Below, one piece after another: positions 45,669 through 55,179 of a stretch of DNA of 64,000 bases. Source of the stretch: an uncultured Collinsella sp. (lineage in GTDB: Bacteria > Actinomycetota > Coriobacteriia > Coriobacteriales > Coriobacteriaceae); contig CATYLC010000011.1 of NCBI GenBank assembly GCA_958408685.1, forward strand, positions 4,005 to 68,004, read 5' to 3'. The notes beneath the pieces were generated by a model. It was not told the DNA's origin and did no database searches. It saw only the letters and a program-made list of their open reading frames with translations. Position 1 is the first letter of the stretch; each line of letters starts with the position of its first letter. The position numbers and the translations under genes are program-made.

Positions 45669-46571
45669 TCACTCTGAATCAAATGACATGTCGCCCGAAC
45701 CGACCTCAAAACGATACGTAGCAGACTTATCGCCGTTATCGAATTCAAGATTCAAAATGGTCTCGCCGTCGTAGCCAAGCGGAAGGAAATCGCTCTCGAA
45801 GTCGCCGCTGCCCAAGGTAAGGCTCGCCTTAAAGCCCGTCGAGTTCGGAACCATCATCTCCACATCGCCCGAGCCCACACTCACGTCCATCGACTTCGCG
45901 GGGGCCTGGTAGAGCTCGAACGTCACATCGCCCGAACCGACCTCAGCACTGAGCGCATCAGTCACGCTGCCCGCAAACTCTACATCTCCCGCACCCAGGA
46001 AAAGGTCGAAACCATCACAGGTGACACCGGCAATCTGCAGATCACCCGAGCCCACGTGCGCGTTGACTCCCTTCAGATGTTCGGCAACACGGCGCGGCAG
46101 CTCGACCGTAACTGAGCGATCGATTGCCTTACCGTCATCACTTCCAAACTGGGAAACCTTGAGCGTCGAGTCCTCGACGGATGCGATGTTCTGCGTCGCG
46201 GCCTTGGAGGCATCCATACCATTGGCAACGCGTCCCCGCTCGATAACGCGAGCCTTGTTACCATCAATAACCTTGACGTCCACCGTAGCCGCATCGATAT
46301 CGAAATCGAGGTAGCGAAACTCATCGGCATCAAAGGTCGTACACGAAAGCTGCTGAGGCCGAGCGGAATAGTTACCGCCATCGTTCATAAAATCGTCGTC
46401 ATCAACCACATCGTCCATACCGGACAAGCCGGATACAACATCGTCGAGGTCCCACGGGCCATCAAAATGAATCAAAGTCCGCGAAACGCCAAAAACAAGC
46501 CCGATAATCAGTACAAACGCTCCGATGCCGACGCCCAGGCGCAGCTTGGATTCATGCGAAAGCTTCATCAT
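45669..46571 (-). CDS. DUF4097 (adhesin-like beta-helix) membrane protein
   Basis: A 300-residue protein with one N-terminal hydrophobic segment (GVGIGAFVLIIGLVFGVS, about 13-30), an Asp-rich stretch (DDVVDDDDFMND) and then a DUF4097 domain. It contains at least five repeats ending GSGD or GAGD (VGSGDLQ, LGAGDVE, VGSGDVT, VGSGDVE, LGSGDFE, VGSGDMS), spaced about 20 residues, typical of a right-handed beta-helix. It lies outside the membrane. The ATG overlaps the stop of the XRE gene (ATGA), so the two are made together; the regulator probably responds to something this protein touches, by analogy with similar pairs. Confidence 0.82.
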   Translation of the reverse strand: MMKLSHESKLRLGVGIGAFVLIIGLVFGVSRTLIHFDGPWDLDDVVSGLSGMDDVVDDDDFMNDGGNYSARPQQLSCTTFDADEFRYLDFDIDAATVDVKVIDGNKARVIERGRVANGMDASKAATQNIASVEDSTLKVSQFGSDDGKAIDRSVTVELPRRVAEHLKGVNAHVGSGDLQIAGVTCDGFDLFLGAGDVEFAGSVTDALSAEVGSGDVTFELYQAPAKSMDVSVGSGDVEMMVPNSTGFKASLTLGSGDFESDFLPLGYDGETILNLEFDNGDKSATYRFEVGSGDMSFDSE

Positions 46572-47290
46572 TCGTCACCTTCTTTGGCACATGGCTCAGC
46601 GGTGGCCGCGGTAGCCACGTCAGCATCAGGTTCCGCAGAAGTATCCTTCCCCTGGGCCCTGACCGCCACCGGTGCCGGACCAACCTGAATATCCCCACGC
46701 GCCCAATCACCATCGAGTGCACGCGCCACCCAGTGATAGATGGGAATCGTGAAGAAGATCAGCGCGGCAAAGGGGCAGGCACCAAACAGGAACATCAGTA
46801 AAAAGAACAGCAGCCAGCACACGGCCCAATACGGGAACGACTGGAACGGGCCCTTCACCGGAGTCGGGCCAACTGCGCCGCCACTCGTCGCCTGTGCCGT
46901 AGCGGCATTGGCGGCCTGCGCACTCCAGCTTGCCGCCTGCGCCGCCTTGGCTGCCGCGTCACTTGCCTGCGTTGCCGCCTCGGTGGCGCGCGCCGCCGCC
47001 TCATGGGTGCGGGCGCGCTCTGCCGCCTCGGCCTCGCGCTGACGAGCGCGGTCCTCGTTCTCAAACTCGATATCGTCCTCAATCTCATCGCTCGGATTGA
47101 GCAGCTCGTCCAGACTCACACCATAGAGCTTGGCGAGCGAGATCAGGTTCTCGGTATCGGGCGAGCTCTCCGCACGCTCCCATTTACTGACCGCCTGGCG
47201 CGACAGCCCCAGCTTTCGCGCCAGCCCTTCTTGGCTAAAGCCCTTGCTGCGGCGAAGGTCGGCGAGCCGCTGCGCAGTTTCTACATTCAT
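46568..47290 (-). CDS. Membrane-linked XRE-family regulator
   Basis: A 240-residue protein. Residues 1-65 are a Cro/CI-type helix-turn-helix (RRSKGFSQEGLARKLGLSRQAVSKWERAESSPD). A helical Ala/Glu-rich region (about 75-125, with AAAKAAQAASWSAQAANAATAQ-like runs) leads to two hydrophobic segments (YWAVCWLLFFLLMFLFGA and AALIFFTIPIYHWVARALDG), so it is probably a membrane-tethered transcription regulator. AGGAGG precedes the ATG; the longer frame to 47539 is not supported. It is followed by and coupled to the DUF4097 protein. Confidence 0.85.
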   Translation of the reverse strand: MNVETAQRLADLRRSKGFSQEGLARKLGLSRQAVSKWERAESSPDTENLISLAKLYGVSLDELLNPSDEIEDDIEFENEDRARQREAEAAERARTHEAAARATEAATQASDAAAKAAQAASWSAQAANAATAQATSGGAVGPTPVKGPFQSFPYWAVCWLLFFLLMFLFGACPFAALIFFTIPIYHWVARALDGDWARGDIQVGPAPVAVRAQGKDTSAEPDADVATAATAEPCAKEGDE

Positions 47291-47557
47291 GGTTCCTCCT
47301 ATGTGATGCCAGCCGTGCCGCCGGACCGTTTTTGTTCTTAAGGCGCCTTGCACAGTTAAAAATCTATCCGCCACCGCCAAAAGCATGCCACCTATTCTAG
47401 TGAGATTTTTGACAACCGGCGGTTGCGGGTGCATATGAGCTGCGGAAATGTGTCCAAACAAAGCAATGACCCGTAGCTTGGTTGTCCCCGTTGCTGCGTT
47501 AACGGTAGTATGGTCGTACTGTTTATTCCGCACCGCCAACGGAGGGAGTTCCGCGCC

Positions 47558-48430
47558 GTGAACCGCGATTTCGCCTCATCGCTCATCCAGCTCAATAACA
47601 CGTTCTATCGCGAGCACTCCGCCTCCTTTTCCGATACGCGCCAAGCCCCGTGGCCCGGCTGGGTGCGCACCATGGACATCGCGCTCGAACAGCTCGACGT
47701 CGCCACGATCGAGCATCCCGTCCGCGTCTTCGATCTTGCCTGCGGCAATATGCGATTCGAGAACTTTGCCGCCGGCGGCGCACTTGCCGCCAAGGGCGTC
47801 GATGGCGCAAACCCCTCGGCAGATGCCAGCTGCCCGTTTGAGTTCTATGGTGTTGACTCGTGTCAGGATTTGGCTATCGATGCGCACGGTCACGCCCTGC
47901 GCATTCCCAACCTGCACTTCCAGGAACTCGACGTGCTTGACGCCCTTATGAAGCTCAACCCCGCCGAGACGCCCGACGTGCTTTTCGACGCCCCGCTCGC
48001 CGATATCTCGGTCTGCTTTGGCTTTATGCACCACGTGCCGTCGTGCGAGTACCGCGTACGCGTGCTCGACGCCCTGGTGCGTCAGACGCGCCCAGGTGGC
48101 ATCATCGCCATCAGCTTTTGGGAATTTATGAACGATGAGCGCATGGCGCGCAAGGCTGTTCGCGCCGAGGCCCGCGCCGAGCTCACCCCGCCGTTTGAGG
48201 GTTACGATTCCGCGCAGTTTGAAGCCGGCGACCACCTCATTGGCTGGCAAAACGACCGCCACGCCTACCGCTATTGCCATCACTTTGACGATCAGCAGAT
48301 CACCGACCTAGTGCGCGGCGTCCGTACGTTCTACAAGAGCGGCGAGGTCCCCGTGCGCGAGCTTGAGCGCTTCCATGCCGACGGTCGCAGCGGCGAGCTC
48401 AACCGTTATGTGATCCTCAAGCGCCTGTAG
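47558..48430 (+). CDS. Class I SAM-dependent methyltransferase
   Basis: A 290-residue methyltransferase fold: motif I VRVFDLACGNMRF near residue 57, an acidic post-strand 2 stretch (FYGVDSCQDL), and motif IV region ADISVCFGFMHHVP. The SFWEFMNDERMARKAV segment near residue 190 is unusual and may form the substrate lid. The target (tRNA, small molecule or protein) is unknown. GTG start at 47558 with GGAGGGAG upstream; an earlier in-frame start at 47510 is less favoured. It precedes trmB on the same strand with 117 bases between. Confidence 0.8.
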   Translation: MNRDFASSLIQLNNTFYREHSASFSDTRQAPWPGWVRTMDIALEQLDVATIEHPVRVFDLACGNMRFENFAAGGALAAKGVDGANPSADASCPFEFYGVDSCQDLAIDAHGHALRIPNLHFQELDVLDALMKLNPAETPDVLFDAPLADISVCFGFMHHVPSCEYRVRVLDALVRQTRPGGIIAISFWEFMNDERMARKAVRAEARAELTPPFEGYDSAQFEAGDHLIGWQNDRHAYRYCHHFDDQQITDLVRGVRTFYKSGEVPVRELERFHADGRSGELNRYVILKRL

Positions 48431-48547
48431 GCATCGACGACTCGCCGCCGAGCCGTGCCGCGTCTTTCGGGCAAACTATGCCCACCCTTTTCAACCCATT
48501 GACGGAACGCGCAGCTATGCGTTCCATATTTATGACCAAGGAGCCTC

Positions 48548-49387
48548 ATGGGAGCCGTCCACGTTCGCACGCCTAAGAACTTTGTGCTCGAGGAGCGCCT
48601 GGAGCGCTACGCCGATGCGATTGAGACGAACCCCGAGGCCTATGCCGGAGATTGGCGTGAAGTCTGTGCGCCAGTTGGCAGCAAGCCATTCGAACACCTT
48701 CACCTGGATCTTGGCTGCGGCAAGGGAACGTACCTTGTAGAGCGCGCGGCCCACGAGCCAAACACGCTCTTTATCGGCATGGACCAAGAGCCCATCTGCA
48801 TCGCCTATGCCGCACAGAAAATCTGCGAGCATGAACTGACCAACGCACTCGTTCTGCCTCGAGGTGCCGCATCGCTGCCGCAGCTATTTGCCACAGGCGA
48901 GCTCGATGCCATCACCATCAACTTTCCCACGCCGCAGCCCAAGGCCAAGTACGCCAAAAAGCGCCTCGTCCATGTCGACCATCTGATGCTCTATCGCCCG
49001 CTCTTTGCAGCCGGCGCCACCGTAACGCTGCGAACCGACAGCAAACCGTTGCGCGATTACGCCCTGGGACAGTTTGCCGCAGCCGGCTACGATACGCTTT
49101 GGGTAAGTGACGACGTCCGCCGCGACCATCCCGAGCACCCCGAGACCGAGTACGAGTGCCGCACGCGCGAGATGGGCGCCACCGTCTATGGCATTTGCGC
49201 CACACCCGGCGCGCAGCCCAGCGATGAACAGCTCGCGGCGGGCCGCGTGCAGGAGCAAAGCCTTGCCTGCTACCTGCCCGACAACCTCGATGAGCTCACC
49301 TATGTACCTCTGGGCATGGAAGAGGCCGTCGAGAACTTTAGAAACCGCGCCCGCAAAGGCAAGAAGCGCCTGCCGCAAGAGTCCTAG
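48548..49387 (+). CDS. trmB: tRNA (guanine(46)-N7)-methyltransferase
   Basis: A 279-residue TrmB. SAM site LHLDLGCGKGTYLVERA, FIGMDQEP, and the conserved INFPTPQPKAKYAKKRLVHVDHL segment (TrmB FPDPWPK-like substrate loop, here altered to FPTPQPK) support it. The change of the usual DPWPKKRH Trp to Gln is notable. The C-terminal 50 residues (QEQSLACYLPDN...KKGKKRL) extend past most family members. AAGGAG sits six bases before the ATG. It modifies the variable loop of many tRNAs. Confidence 0.82.
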   Translation: MGAVHVRTPKNFVLEERLERYADAIETNPEAYAGDWREVCAPVGSKPFEHLHLDLGCGKGTYLVERAAHEPNTLFIGMDQEPICIAYAAQKICEHELTNALVLPRGAASLPQLFATGELDAITINFPTPQPKAKYAKKRLVHVDHLMLYRPLFAAGATVTLRTDSKPLRDYALGQFAAAGYDTLWVSDDVRRDHPEHPETEYECRTREMGATVYGICATPGAQPSDEQLAAGRVQEQSLACYLPDNLDELTYVPLGMEEAVENFRNRARKGKKRLPQES

Positions 49388-49453
49388 GGACTTCTGATGG
49401 TCGCGGCGTCGGCAAACAAGCGCGAATAGGCGCCAGCAAACAACCCTCAAAAC

Positions 49454-49576
49454 CTAAGTGAGTAGACTTTTTTGCAATAACCAAGCACAACCCGCACAAC
49501 GAAAACTAAAACCGCAGGTAGAGCTCTTGCGCAAAAGCAATGTGCTCGCGATATCGCAAAAAGTCTACTCACTTAG
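49454..49576. repeat. 123-bp inverted repeat element, copy A
   Basis: Begins CTAAGTGAGTAGACTTTTT and ends with its reverse complement (AAAAAGTCTACTCACTTAG), with CCGCAGGTA at element position 59. Same length and layout as copies B and C. It fills most of the 310-base gap between trmB and the DUF3516 helicase. No transposase gene accompanies it. Confidence 0.9.
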
Positions 49577-49697
49577 CTGGCAACTGTACCAAACGGCTGA
49601 GCTGAACGCCCATTTCCTGCATTTTCTCGCGCGCTGGCACCTCGCGCCGACGCTACGCCATAATAGTTGGCGGACAATCACGAGAGAAAGCAAACAC

Positions 49698-52379
49698 ATG
49701 GCACAGACCACGACAGATACCGCCGCCAGCACCGTCTCCGGCGCCGGCGCCGCCAGCTCGTTCTCGGGCGGCACGGGAACCGAAGCCGAATTCGGCTCGC
49801 TCGGCGCGCTCTCCCCTACCTGGTGGGAGCCCGAGGACGGCAGCGAGCCCGAACCGTGGCTTACGCCCGACCAGGCCTTCGAGCGCTTCTTTGAATGGAC
49901 GAGCGACCGCGGCATTGAGCTGTGGGATCACCAAGAAGAGGCCCTCATGGACCTGGCCGCCGGCGATCACGTCATTTTGGGCACGCCGACCGGATCGGGC
50001 AAGTCGCTCGTCGCGCTGGGCATGCTCTTTATGGGTATGGCGCAGGGCAAACGCTGTTATTACACGGCTCCTATCAAGGCTCTGGTCAGCGAGAAGTTTT
50101 TCGACCTGGTACAGGTGCTCGGCCGCGATAACGTGGGCATGATCACCGGCGACACGCATATCAACACCAAGGCGCCCGTCATCTGCTGCACGGCAGAGAT
50201 CCTTGCCAACGACGCACTGCGCGAGGGCGAAGATGCCGACGTGGGCTGCGTAGCCATGGACGAGTTCCACTACTTTGCCGACCCCGGCCGCGGTTGGGCC
50301 TGGCAGGTGCCGCTGCTCACCCTGCCCCACACGCAATTCATGCTCATGAGCGCCACGCTCGGCGATGTCACTGCCATCGCCGCCTCACTCGAGGAGCACA
50401 CCGGCGCTGCTTGCGACTTGGTTGTCGACGCCCCGCGTCCTGTTCCGCTGAGCTACGACTATGTGACGACCTCCCTCGAGGGCACGGTCGAGCTCGCCAT
50501 GCGCCGCGGCGAGGCCCCGCTCTATATCGTGCACTTTAGCCAGGATGCCGCCCTTGCGACGGCGCAGTCGCTCGCCAATTTTGGCATCGCCAGCAAGGAG
50601 CAGCGTGAGGCCATCAAGGAAGCGGCAAAGGGAACGAGCTTCTCCACGGCCTTTGGCAAGATCCTCAAGCGCTTGCTCGGCTGCGGCGTCGGCGTGCACC
50701 ATGCTGGCATGTTGCCGCGCTATCGTCTGCTGGTCGAGCGCTTGGCGCAGCAGGGCCTACTGCCCGTCATTTGCGGCACCGACACACTCGGCGTCGGCAT
50801 CAACGTGCCCATCCATACCGTGGTGCTCACCGCGCTCACCAAGTTTGACGGCTACAAAATGCGTCGCCTGCGCGCCCGCGAGTTCCATCAGATCGCCGGT
50901 CGCGCCGGTCGCTCTGGCTTTGATACCGAGGGCATGGTCATCGCCGAGGCCCCGGAGCACGAGATCGAGAACGCCAAGCTCATGGCCAAGGCGGGCGATG
51001 ACCCCAAGAAGCTCCGCAAGATCAAAAAGAAGAAGGCCCCCGAGGGCTTTGTCACCTGGAACAAGCAGACCTTTGAGCGCCTGATCGAGACGCAGCCCGA
51101 AACGCTCAAGCCACGCCTTCGCATCACACACTCCATGGTGATTAGCGTGGTCGAGCAGGGCGGCGACGCTCGCGCCCGCGTGCACGACCTCATCGAGACG
51201 AGCTTGCAGGCCCCCGAGGAAAAGGCCAAGCTCGAGGTTCGCGCCGACGAGATCTTCGCAACGCTCATCGACTCCGGCATCGTCGTGCGCACCGAGGTGC
51301 CGCCCGCACCCGACGCTCCGGCTGACGCCGCGCCGGACATCGACTACGCGCTGACGGTCGACCTGCCCGAGGACTTTGCCCTCGATCAGCCGCTCTCACC
51401 GTTCTTGCTTGCCGCGTTGGAGCTGCTCGACCCCGAGAGTGAGACCTATACCATGGATCTGATCTCGATGGTCGAGGCTACGCTCGAGGATCCCAAGCAG
51501 GTGCTGCGCGCACAGGAGCGCGCAGCACGTGATCGTGCTATGGCCGAGATGAAGGCCGACGGCGTCGACTATGAGGAGCGTCTGGAGCGCATTCAGGACG
51601 TCACCTACGAAAAGCCGCTCGAGGATTTGCTCGATGCCGCCTTTGACAAGTACTGCCAGGAAGTGCCTTGGGCAAACGACTACCAGCTCTCTCCCAAGAG
51701 TGTCCTGCGCGATATGCTGGAAAGCGCGAGCGATTTTAAGGGTTACATTCAAAAGCTCGGCATCGCCCGCTCCGAGGGCATTTTACTGCGCTACCTGGCA
51801 GAGGCCTACCGTTCACTCGACCGTACCGTGCCCATCGAGAAGCGCGACGAGCGCCTGCGCGACATTATCTCGTGGCTGGGCTTTGTGGTGCGCTCGGTGG
51901 ACTCGAGCCTGGTGGACGAGTGGGAAAACGCCGGCAACCCGGCAGCCCTCGATGCTGCGCCGCCGCAGGGCATCGACGAGGTCGTGGCGGACCGCCGCGG
52001 CTGCACGCTGTTGGTGCGCAACGCACTCTTCCGCCGCGTGACCCTTGCCGCCCGCGAGCACGTTCGCGACTTGGGCGAGCTCGACGACGACTGGGGCATG
52101 AGCGATATCCGCTGGCAAAAAGCACTCGACGCTTACCACGAGCAGCACGAGGAAATCCTCACCGACGGAGATGCCCGCAGCGCCGCGATGTTTTCCATCG
52201 ACGAATCCGACGAGAAGACCGCGCACGTGTGGCACGTGCACCAGATTTTTGCCGACGAGGATGGCGACCACGACTTTGGCATCATGGGCGATGTCGACCT
52301 GGATGCCACGCAAGACGGCGGCGAGGTCATCTTCAAAAACTACCGCGTCGGCTTTATCGAGGACCTGCTCGAGGACTAG
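49698..52379 (+). CDS. Ski2-like DExH helicase (DUF3516)
   Basis: An 893-residue SF2 helicase. Q-like region WDHQEEALMDLA, Walker A GTPTGSGKSL near 95, DExH-type VAMDEFHYF (DEFH) near 185, LMSATLGD, GTDTLGVGINVPIHTVV, and motif VI QIAGRAGRSGFD are intact; the C-terminal 400 residues match DUF3516. This group, common in Actinobacteria, is close to Ski2/HelY and is thought to act on RNA or structured nucleic acid; the client is unknown. The N-terminal 40 residues are low-complexity (Ala/Ser/Gly). ATG at 49698 chosen because the frame upstream runs through repeat copy A. Confidence 0.86.
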   Translation: MAQTTTDTAASTVSGAGAASSFSGGTGTEAEFGSLGALSPTWWEPEDGSEPEPWLTPDQAFERFFEWTSDRGIELWDHQEEALMDLAAGDHVILGTPTGSGKSLVALGMLFMGMAQGKRCYYTAPIKALVSEKFFDLVQVLGRDNVGMITGDTHINTKAPVICCTAEILANDALREGEDADVGCVAMDEFHYFADPGRGWAWQVPLLTLPHTQFMLMSATLGDVTAIAASLEEHTGAACDLVVDAPRPVPLSYDYVTTSLEGTVELAMRRGEAPLYIVHFSQDAALATAQSLANFGIASKEQREAIKEAAKGTSFSTAFGKILKRLLGCGVGVHHAGMLPRYRLLVERLAQQGLLPVICGTDTLGVGINVPIHTVVLTALTKFDGYKMRRLRAREFHQIAGRAGRSGFDTEGMVIAEAPEHEIENAKLMAKAGDDPKKLRKIKKKKAPEGFVTWNKQTFERLIETQPETLKPRLRITHSMVISVVEQGGDARARVHDLIETSLQAPEEKAKLEVRADEIFATLIDSGIVVRTEVPPAPDAPADAAPDIDYALTVDLPEDFALDQPLSPFLLAALELLDPESETYTMDLISMVEATLEDPKQVLRAQERAARDRAMAEMKADGVDYEERLERIQDVTYEKPLEDLLDAAFDKYCQEVPWANDYQLSPKSVLRDMLESASDFKGYIQKLGIARSEGILLRYLAEAYRSLDRTVPIEKRDERLRDIISWLGFVVRSVDSSLVDEWENAGNPAALDAAPPQGIDEVVADRRGCTLLVRNALFRRVTLAAREHVRDLGELDDDWGMSDIRWQKALDAYHEQHEEILTDGDARSAAMFSIDESDEKTAHVWHVHQIFADEDGDHDFGIMGDVDLDATQDGGEVIFKNYRVGFIEDLLED

Positions 52380-52401
52380 CCGGGCACAATGGAACGAAAC
52401 G

Positions 52402-52441
52402 AAGCGGGGCCGCTGGCAACATCGCCAGCGGCCCCGCTTTT
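52402..52441. terminator. Terminator between DUF3516 helicase and DUF2130 genes
   Basis: AAGCGGGGCCGCTGGC pairs perfectly with GCCAGCGGCCCCGCTT around six bases, with TTTT following on the plus strand. It can serve both converging genes. Confidence 0.88.
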
Positions 52442-52458
52442 GCACTATATGCTATGCC

Positions 52459-54216
52459 TTACTCGGCATCCTCGACCTCATACGAATCTGCCTCGGCTGG
52501 CTCATCGTTTGTCTCTGTCGCAGTCCCACGTGCCTCGTCAAACGCCGCCTTCATGGTCTTGTTGCCCCACGTGAGCTTGCGAATGGTAAGCTCATCGGCC
52601 TTGTTGTGGGCCAGACGCAGATTCTCGGTACTGCGACGCAGATCATCCTTGGTCTTCTCGAGCTGCTTAATGGCAGCATCAATCTCCTTGATTGCCGACT
52701 CGAACTGCTTGCTCGCCAAGTTGTAGTTGCGCGAGAAGCCGTCCTTGAACTTCTCCATCTTGGCTTCGAAGTTCGTGACGTCGATATTCTGCTGCTTGTA
52801 CTCCGCTAGCTCCTGCTTATAGCGCAGCGAACCCATGGCGGCGTTGCGCAGCAGCGTAATCATGGGAATGAAAAACTGTGGGCGAATCACGTACATTTTC
52901 TCATAGCGGTAACTCACGTCGACGATACCCGCGTTATAGAGCTCGCTCTCGGGCTCCAGCAACGTGCAGAGCACCGCGTACTCACAGCCTTTCTGGCGAC
53001 GATCGTGATCGAGTTTCTTAAAGAAGTCCTCGTTTTTATGCTTGGTCGCAGTCTCGTCGTTCTCGTTTTTCATCTCGAACATAATCGAAATGACCTCGTT
53101 GCCGCTCGCGTCGCACTCGCAGAAAATGAAGTCGCCCTTGGTGCCCTCGGACGCATCGTTGTCCTTCTCGAAGTACGCGTTAGGAAACGCCGTCATGCGC
53201 AGACGGTTAAACTCGGTCTCGCAGTGCTGCTCGAGCGACTCGCCCACCATCTTGGTGGACAGGCGAACCTTCATGTCCTTAAGGCGCTCGATCTCTTCAT
53301 CCTTGTAGCGAATCAGGTCATCGCTCGCGCGCTTGGCCTGCGCGAGCTCGAGCTCGTGTGCCGCCTTGGCCTGTTCCTCGCGAGAATCGCGCACCGCCAG
53401 CTCGCTCGTCAGCTTGGCACGTGCCTCATCGCGCTCTCGCTCCGCCGCGGCGACCGCCTCTGACAGGTTCATTTTTGCCATCAGTTCCTGCTCGCGCAGC
53501 TGGGCACGCAGACCCTCGGCCTCTTGCTCAGACTGAGCCCTTGCGGCGGAAAACTTCTCTTGTACCTTCGCGCGATAGTCAGCAAGCGCGCGCTCGGCCT
53601 CGCTGCGAGCGGCATCGAGCTCGCGCTGCGACTCGGCCGCAGCAGCAGCAAGCGCCATCTCCTGGGCCTTGTCCGCCGCGGCAAGTCTGGCCTGCAGCTC
53701 GGCAATCTGAGCATCACGTGCAGCTAAATCGTTTTGAGCAGCGTTGCGCGCCGCCGACTCGGCAAGCTTTACTTCGTCATCTTTGCGCCCAAGCTGCGCA
53801 CGCAGGCTATCAATCTCACGCTGGAGTTCGGCATTTTCCTTTTGAGCATTGGCTCGCGCCTCTACCGCCGCGCGCTGGCTTGCACTCTCGCGCTCTGCGG
53901 CAGCGCCCTCGAGCTTAGCGCGCAGCTCGGCAAGCTCAGCATCGCGCTTGGCAACCTCTTGCGCCAGCTGCTGAACCGCAGCGTTCTTCTGCTCAACGAG
54001 CTGAGCGTTGCGCTGAGACTCTGCCTCCTGCAAAGCAGCCGTCGAACGCGAGCGCTCAAGCTCCAGCGCCTGCTCGCCCTCGCGCTGGACTGCCTTCACA
54101 CGCTCATCCAGGTCGCGCGAAAACTCGGCATCACGCACTTGCTTGACAATATCCGCATAGCCAGACGCATCGACCTTAAAGACTTCGCCACAATGCGGGC
54201 ACCTGATCTCATTCAT
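52459..54216 (-). CDS. DUF2130 coiled-coil protein with nuclease-like domain
   Basis: A 585-residue protein. The N-terminus has a zinc-binding CPHCG; residues about 25-310 are a long coiled coil (Ala/Glu/Gln/Arg-rich); residues about 320-480 are the DUF2130 core (SLEQHCETEFNRLRMTAFPNAYFEKDND, GDFIFCECDASGNEVISIMFEMKNEND), where DFIF...EMKNE resembles the D...ExK of PD-(D/E)XK nucleases; a second helical part and an acidic tail follow. DUF2130 proteins are widespread and uncharacterised; a DNA role is inferred from the fold. GAGGAG precedes the ATG. Confidence 0.83.
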   Translation of the reverse strand: MNEIRCPHCGEVFKVDASGYADIVKQVRDAEFSRDLDERVKAVQREGEQALELERSRSTAALQEAESQRNAQLVEQKNAAVQQLAQEVAKRDAELAELRAKLEGAAAERESASQRAAVEARANAQKENAELQREIDSLRAQLGRKDDEVKLAESAARNAAQNDLAARDAQIAELQARLAAADKAQEMALAAAAAESQRELDAARSEAERALADYRAKVQEKFSAARAQSEQEAEGLRAQLREQELMAKMNLSEAVAAAERERDEARAKLTSELAVRDSREEQAKAAHELELAQAKRASDDLIRYKDEEIERLKDMKVRLSTKMVGESLEQHCETEFNRLRMTAFPNAYFEKDNDASEGTKGDFIFCECDASGNEVISIMFEMKNENDETATKHKNEDFFKKLDHDRRQKGCEYAVLCTLLEPESELYNAGIVDVSYRYEKMYVIRPQFFIPMITLLRNAAMGSLRYKQELAEYKQQNIDVTNFEAKMEKFKDGFSRNYNLASKQFESAIKEIDAAIKQLEKTKDDLRRSTENLRLAHNKADELTIRKLTWGNKTMKAAFDEARGTATETNDEPAEADSYEVEDAE

Positions 54217-54280
54217 AGCAGCTCCTCGATGGACGCAAATTTCAACCGCCTACACTCTACCGCGCCGCACGGACAAAAAA

Positions 54281-54309
54281 GGCGCCGCCGCCATAATGGC
54301 GACGGCGCC
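54281..54309 (-). terminator. Hairpin downstream of the phosphoesterase gene
   Basis: GGCGCCGCCGCCA pairs with TGGCGACGGCGCC around TAA, with one mismatched pair; on the minus strand it is followed by TTTTTT, so it terminates the gene at 54370-54915. Confidence 0.8.
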
Positions 54310-54311
54310 AG

Positions 54312-54351
54312 AACCACCACAAAGGCGCACTGTGTCCCCTTTGTGGTGGTT
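54312..54351. repeat. Second palindrome next to the phosphoesterase terminator
   Basis: AACCACCACAAAGG pairs perfectly with CCTTTGTGGTGGTT around 12 bases. It lies between the terminator and the stop of the gene at 54370. It may be part of a tandem terminator. Confidence 0.7.
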
Positions 54352-54369
54352 TGTGTGGTGGTTCGAGCA

Positions 54370-54915
54370 TTACAGTCCAAAGAAGCCCAGGATTTGATCC
54401 CGACTTACGGGCTTGTACTTGTTGGCATCGAGACCGACATCGTAGCGAAAGATAGGGCGTTCGCGGTCGCGGTTGCGCACGTTGGTGCGGTCTCCTCTGC
54501 TGTGGATATGCCCGTGTAGCATGATGGCGCCACGCGCCTTACCATTCCAGCTGAGCATGGGGTAATGGCTCATCACCAGACGATGGCCCTTGGCATAGCC
54601 GGGAGCAATCTCCAGGTAATCGCGCACGTCTTCCCAAATCTGCGGGGCGTCGGGAACTTCCCAGTCGCCGTCATGGTTACCGCGGATGAGCGTCACATTC
54701 TTGCATTCGATACGCTCGCGCAGGCGCGCCGCCTCCGCCAGGGGCAAACGATAGGTAAAGTCTCCCAAGATATAGAGGCGGTCGTCCACAGCCACGCACT
54801 CATTGATGGCATCGATGACCCTGCGGTTCATCTCCTCGACCGAATCAAACGGCCGATCCATGTCGTGCAAGATATTCGTATCGCCCAGGTGCAGGTCGGC
54901 GGTAAACCACATCAT
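54370..54915 (-). CDS. Calcineurin-like metallophosphoesterase
   Basis: A 181-residue metallophosphoesterase: FTADLHLGDTNI (D-x-H), ILGDFTY (GD), LIRGNHDGDWE (GNHD), SHYPML and HGHIHSRGD complete the five metal motifs. It resembles small YfcE-like hydrolases without a membrane part. The substrate is unknown. Start ATG at 54913-54915 has GAGGA nine bases upstream; an earlier ATG at 54930 has no ribosome site. It is monocistronic and ended by hairpins. Confidence 0.85.
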   Translation of the reverse strand: MMWFTADLHLGDTNILHDMDRPFDSVEEMNRRVIDAINECVAVDDRLYILGDFTYRLPLAEAARLRERIECKNVTLIRGNHDGDWEVPDAPQIWEDVRDYLEIAPGYAKGHRLVMSHYPMLSWNGKARGAIMLHGHIHSRGDRTNVRNRDRERPIFRYDVGLDANKYKPVSRDQILGFFGL

Positions 54916-54981
54916 CGTCTGTGTCCTCATTTCGCAACGCGTCTAACACGTGCCTAGTATACAGACGCTCTGGCGCGTCGG

Positions 54982-55161
54982 TTAGCCAAAGAGCCCGCCG
55001 AACAGACCTCGACGGCGTTTGTCTTGCTTTTTCGAAGCGTCACCCTGAGTTTTCTTGCCCTGCCGTTTCCTACGATCCTGCTCCAACTCATCGTCATCGA
55101 GTAGCAGATCCCACTCAAACGAATCGTCTGTCAGATTGAATAGGTCGTCGTCATCAAACAT
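54982..55161 (-). CDS. 59-residue small protein, acidic head and basic tail
   Basis: Not recognised. It runs MFDDDDLFNLTDDSFEWD, continues with LLLDDDELEQDRRK, then a Lys/Arg/Gln-rich middle (RQGKKTQGDASKKQDKRRRG), and ends LFGGLFG. GGGAGG sits five bases before the ATG. It starts 18 bases after the stop of the HIRAN gene on the same strand, so the two are an operon. The strongly two-sided charge (about 11 acidic residues, then 11 basic) suggests a nucleic-acid or protein-binding accessory. The short GLFGGLFG end could be a hydrophobic docking motif. Confidence 0.75.
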   Translation of the reverse strand: MFDDDDLFNLTDDSFEWDLLLDDDELEQDRRKRQGKKTQGDASKKQDKRRRGLFGGLFG

Positions 55162-55179
55162 GGCCGCCTCCCTTGCCGA

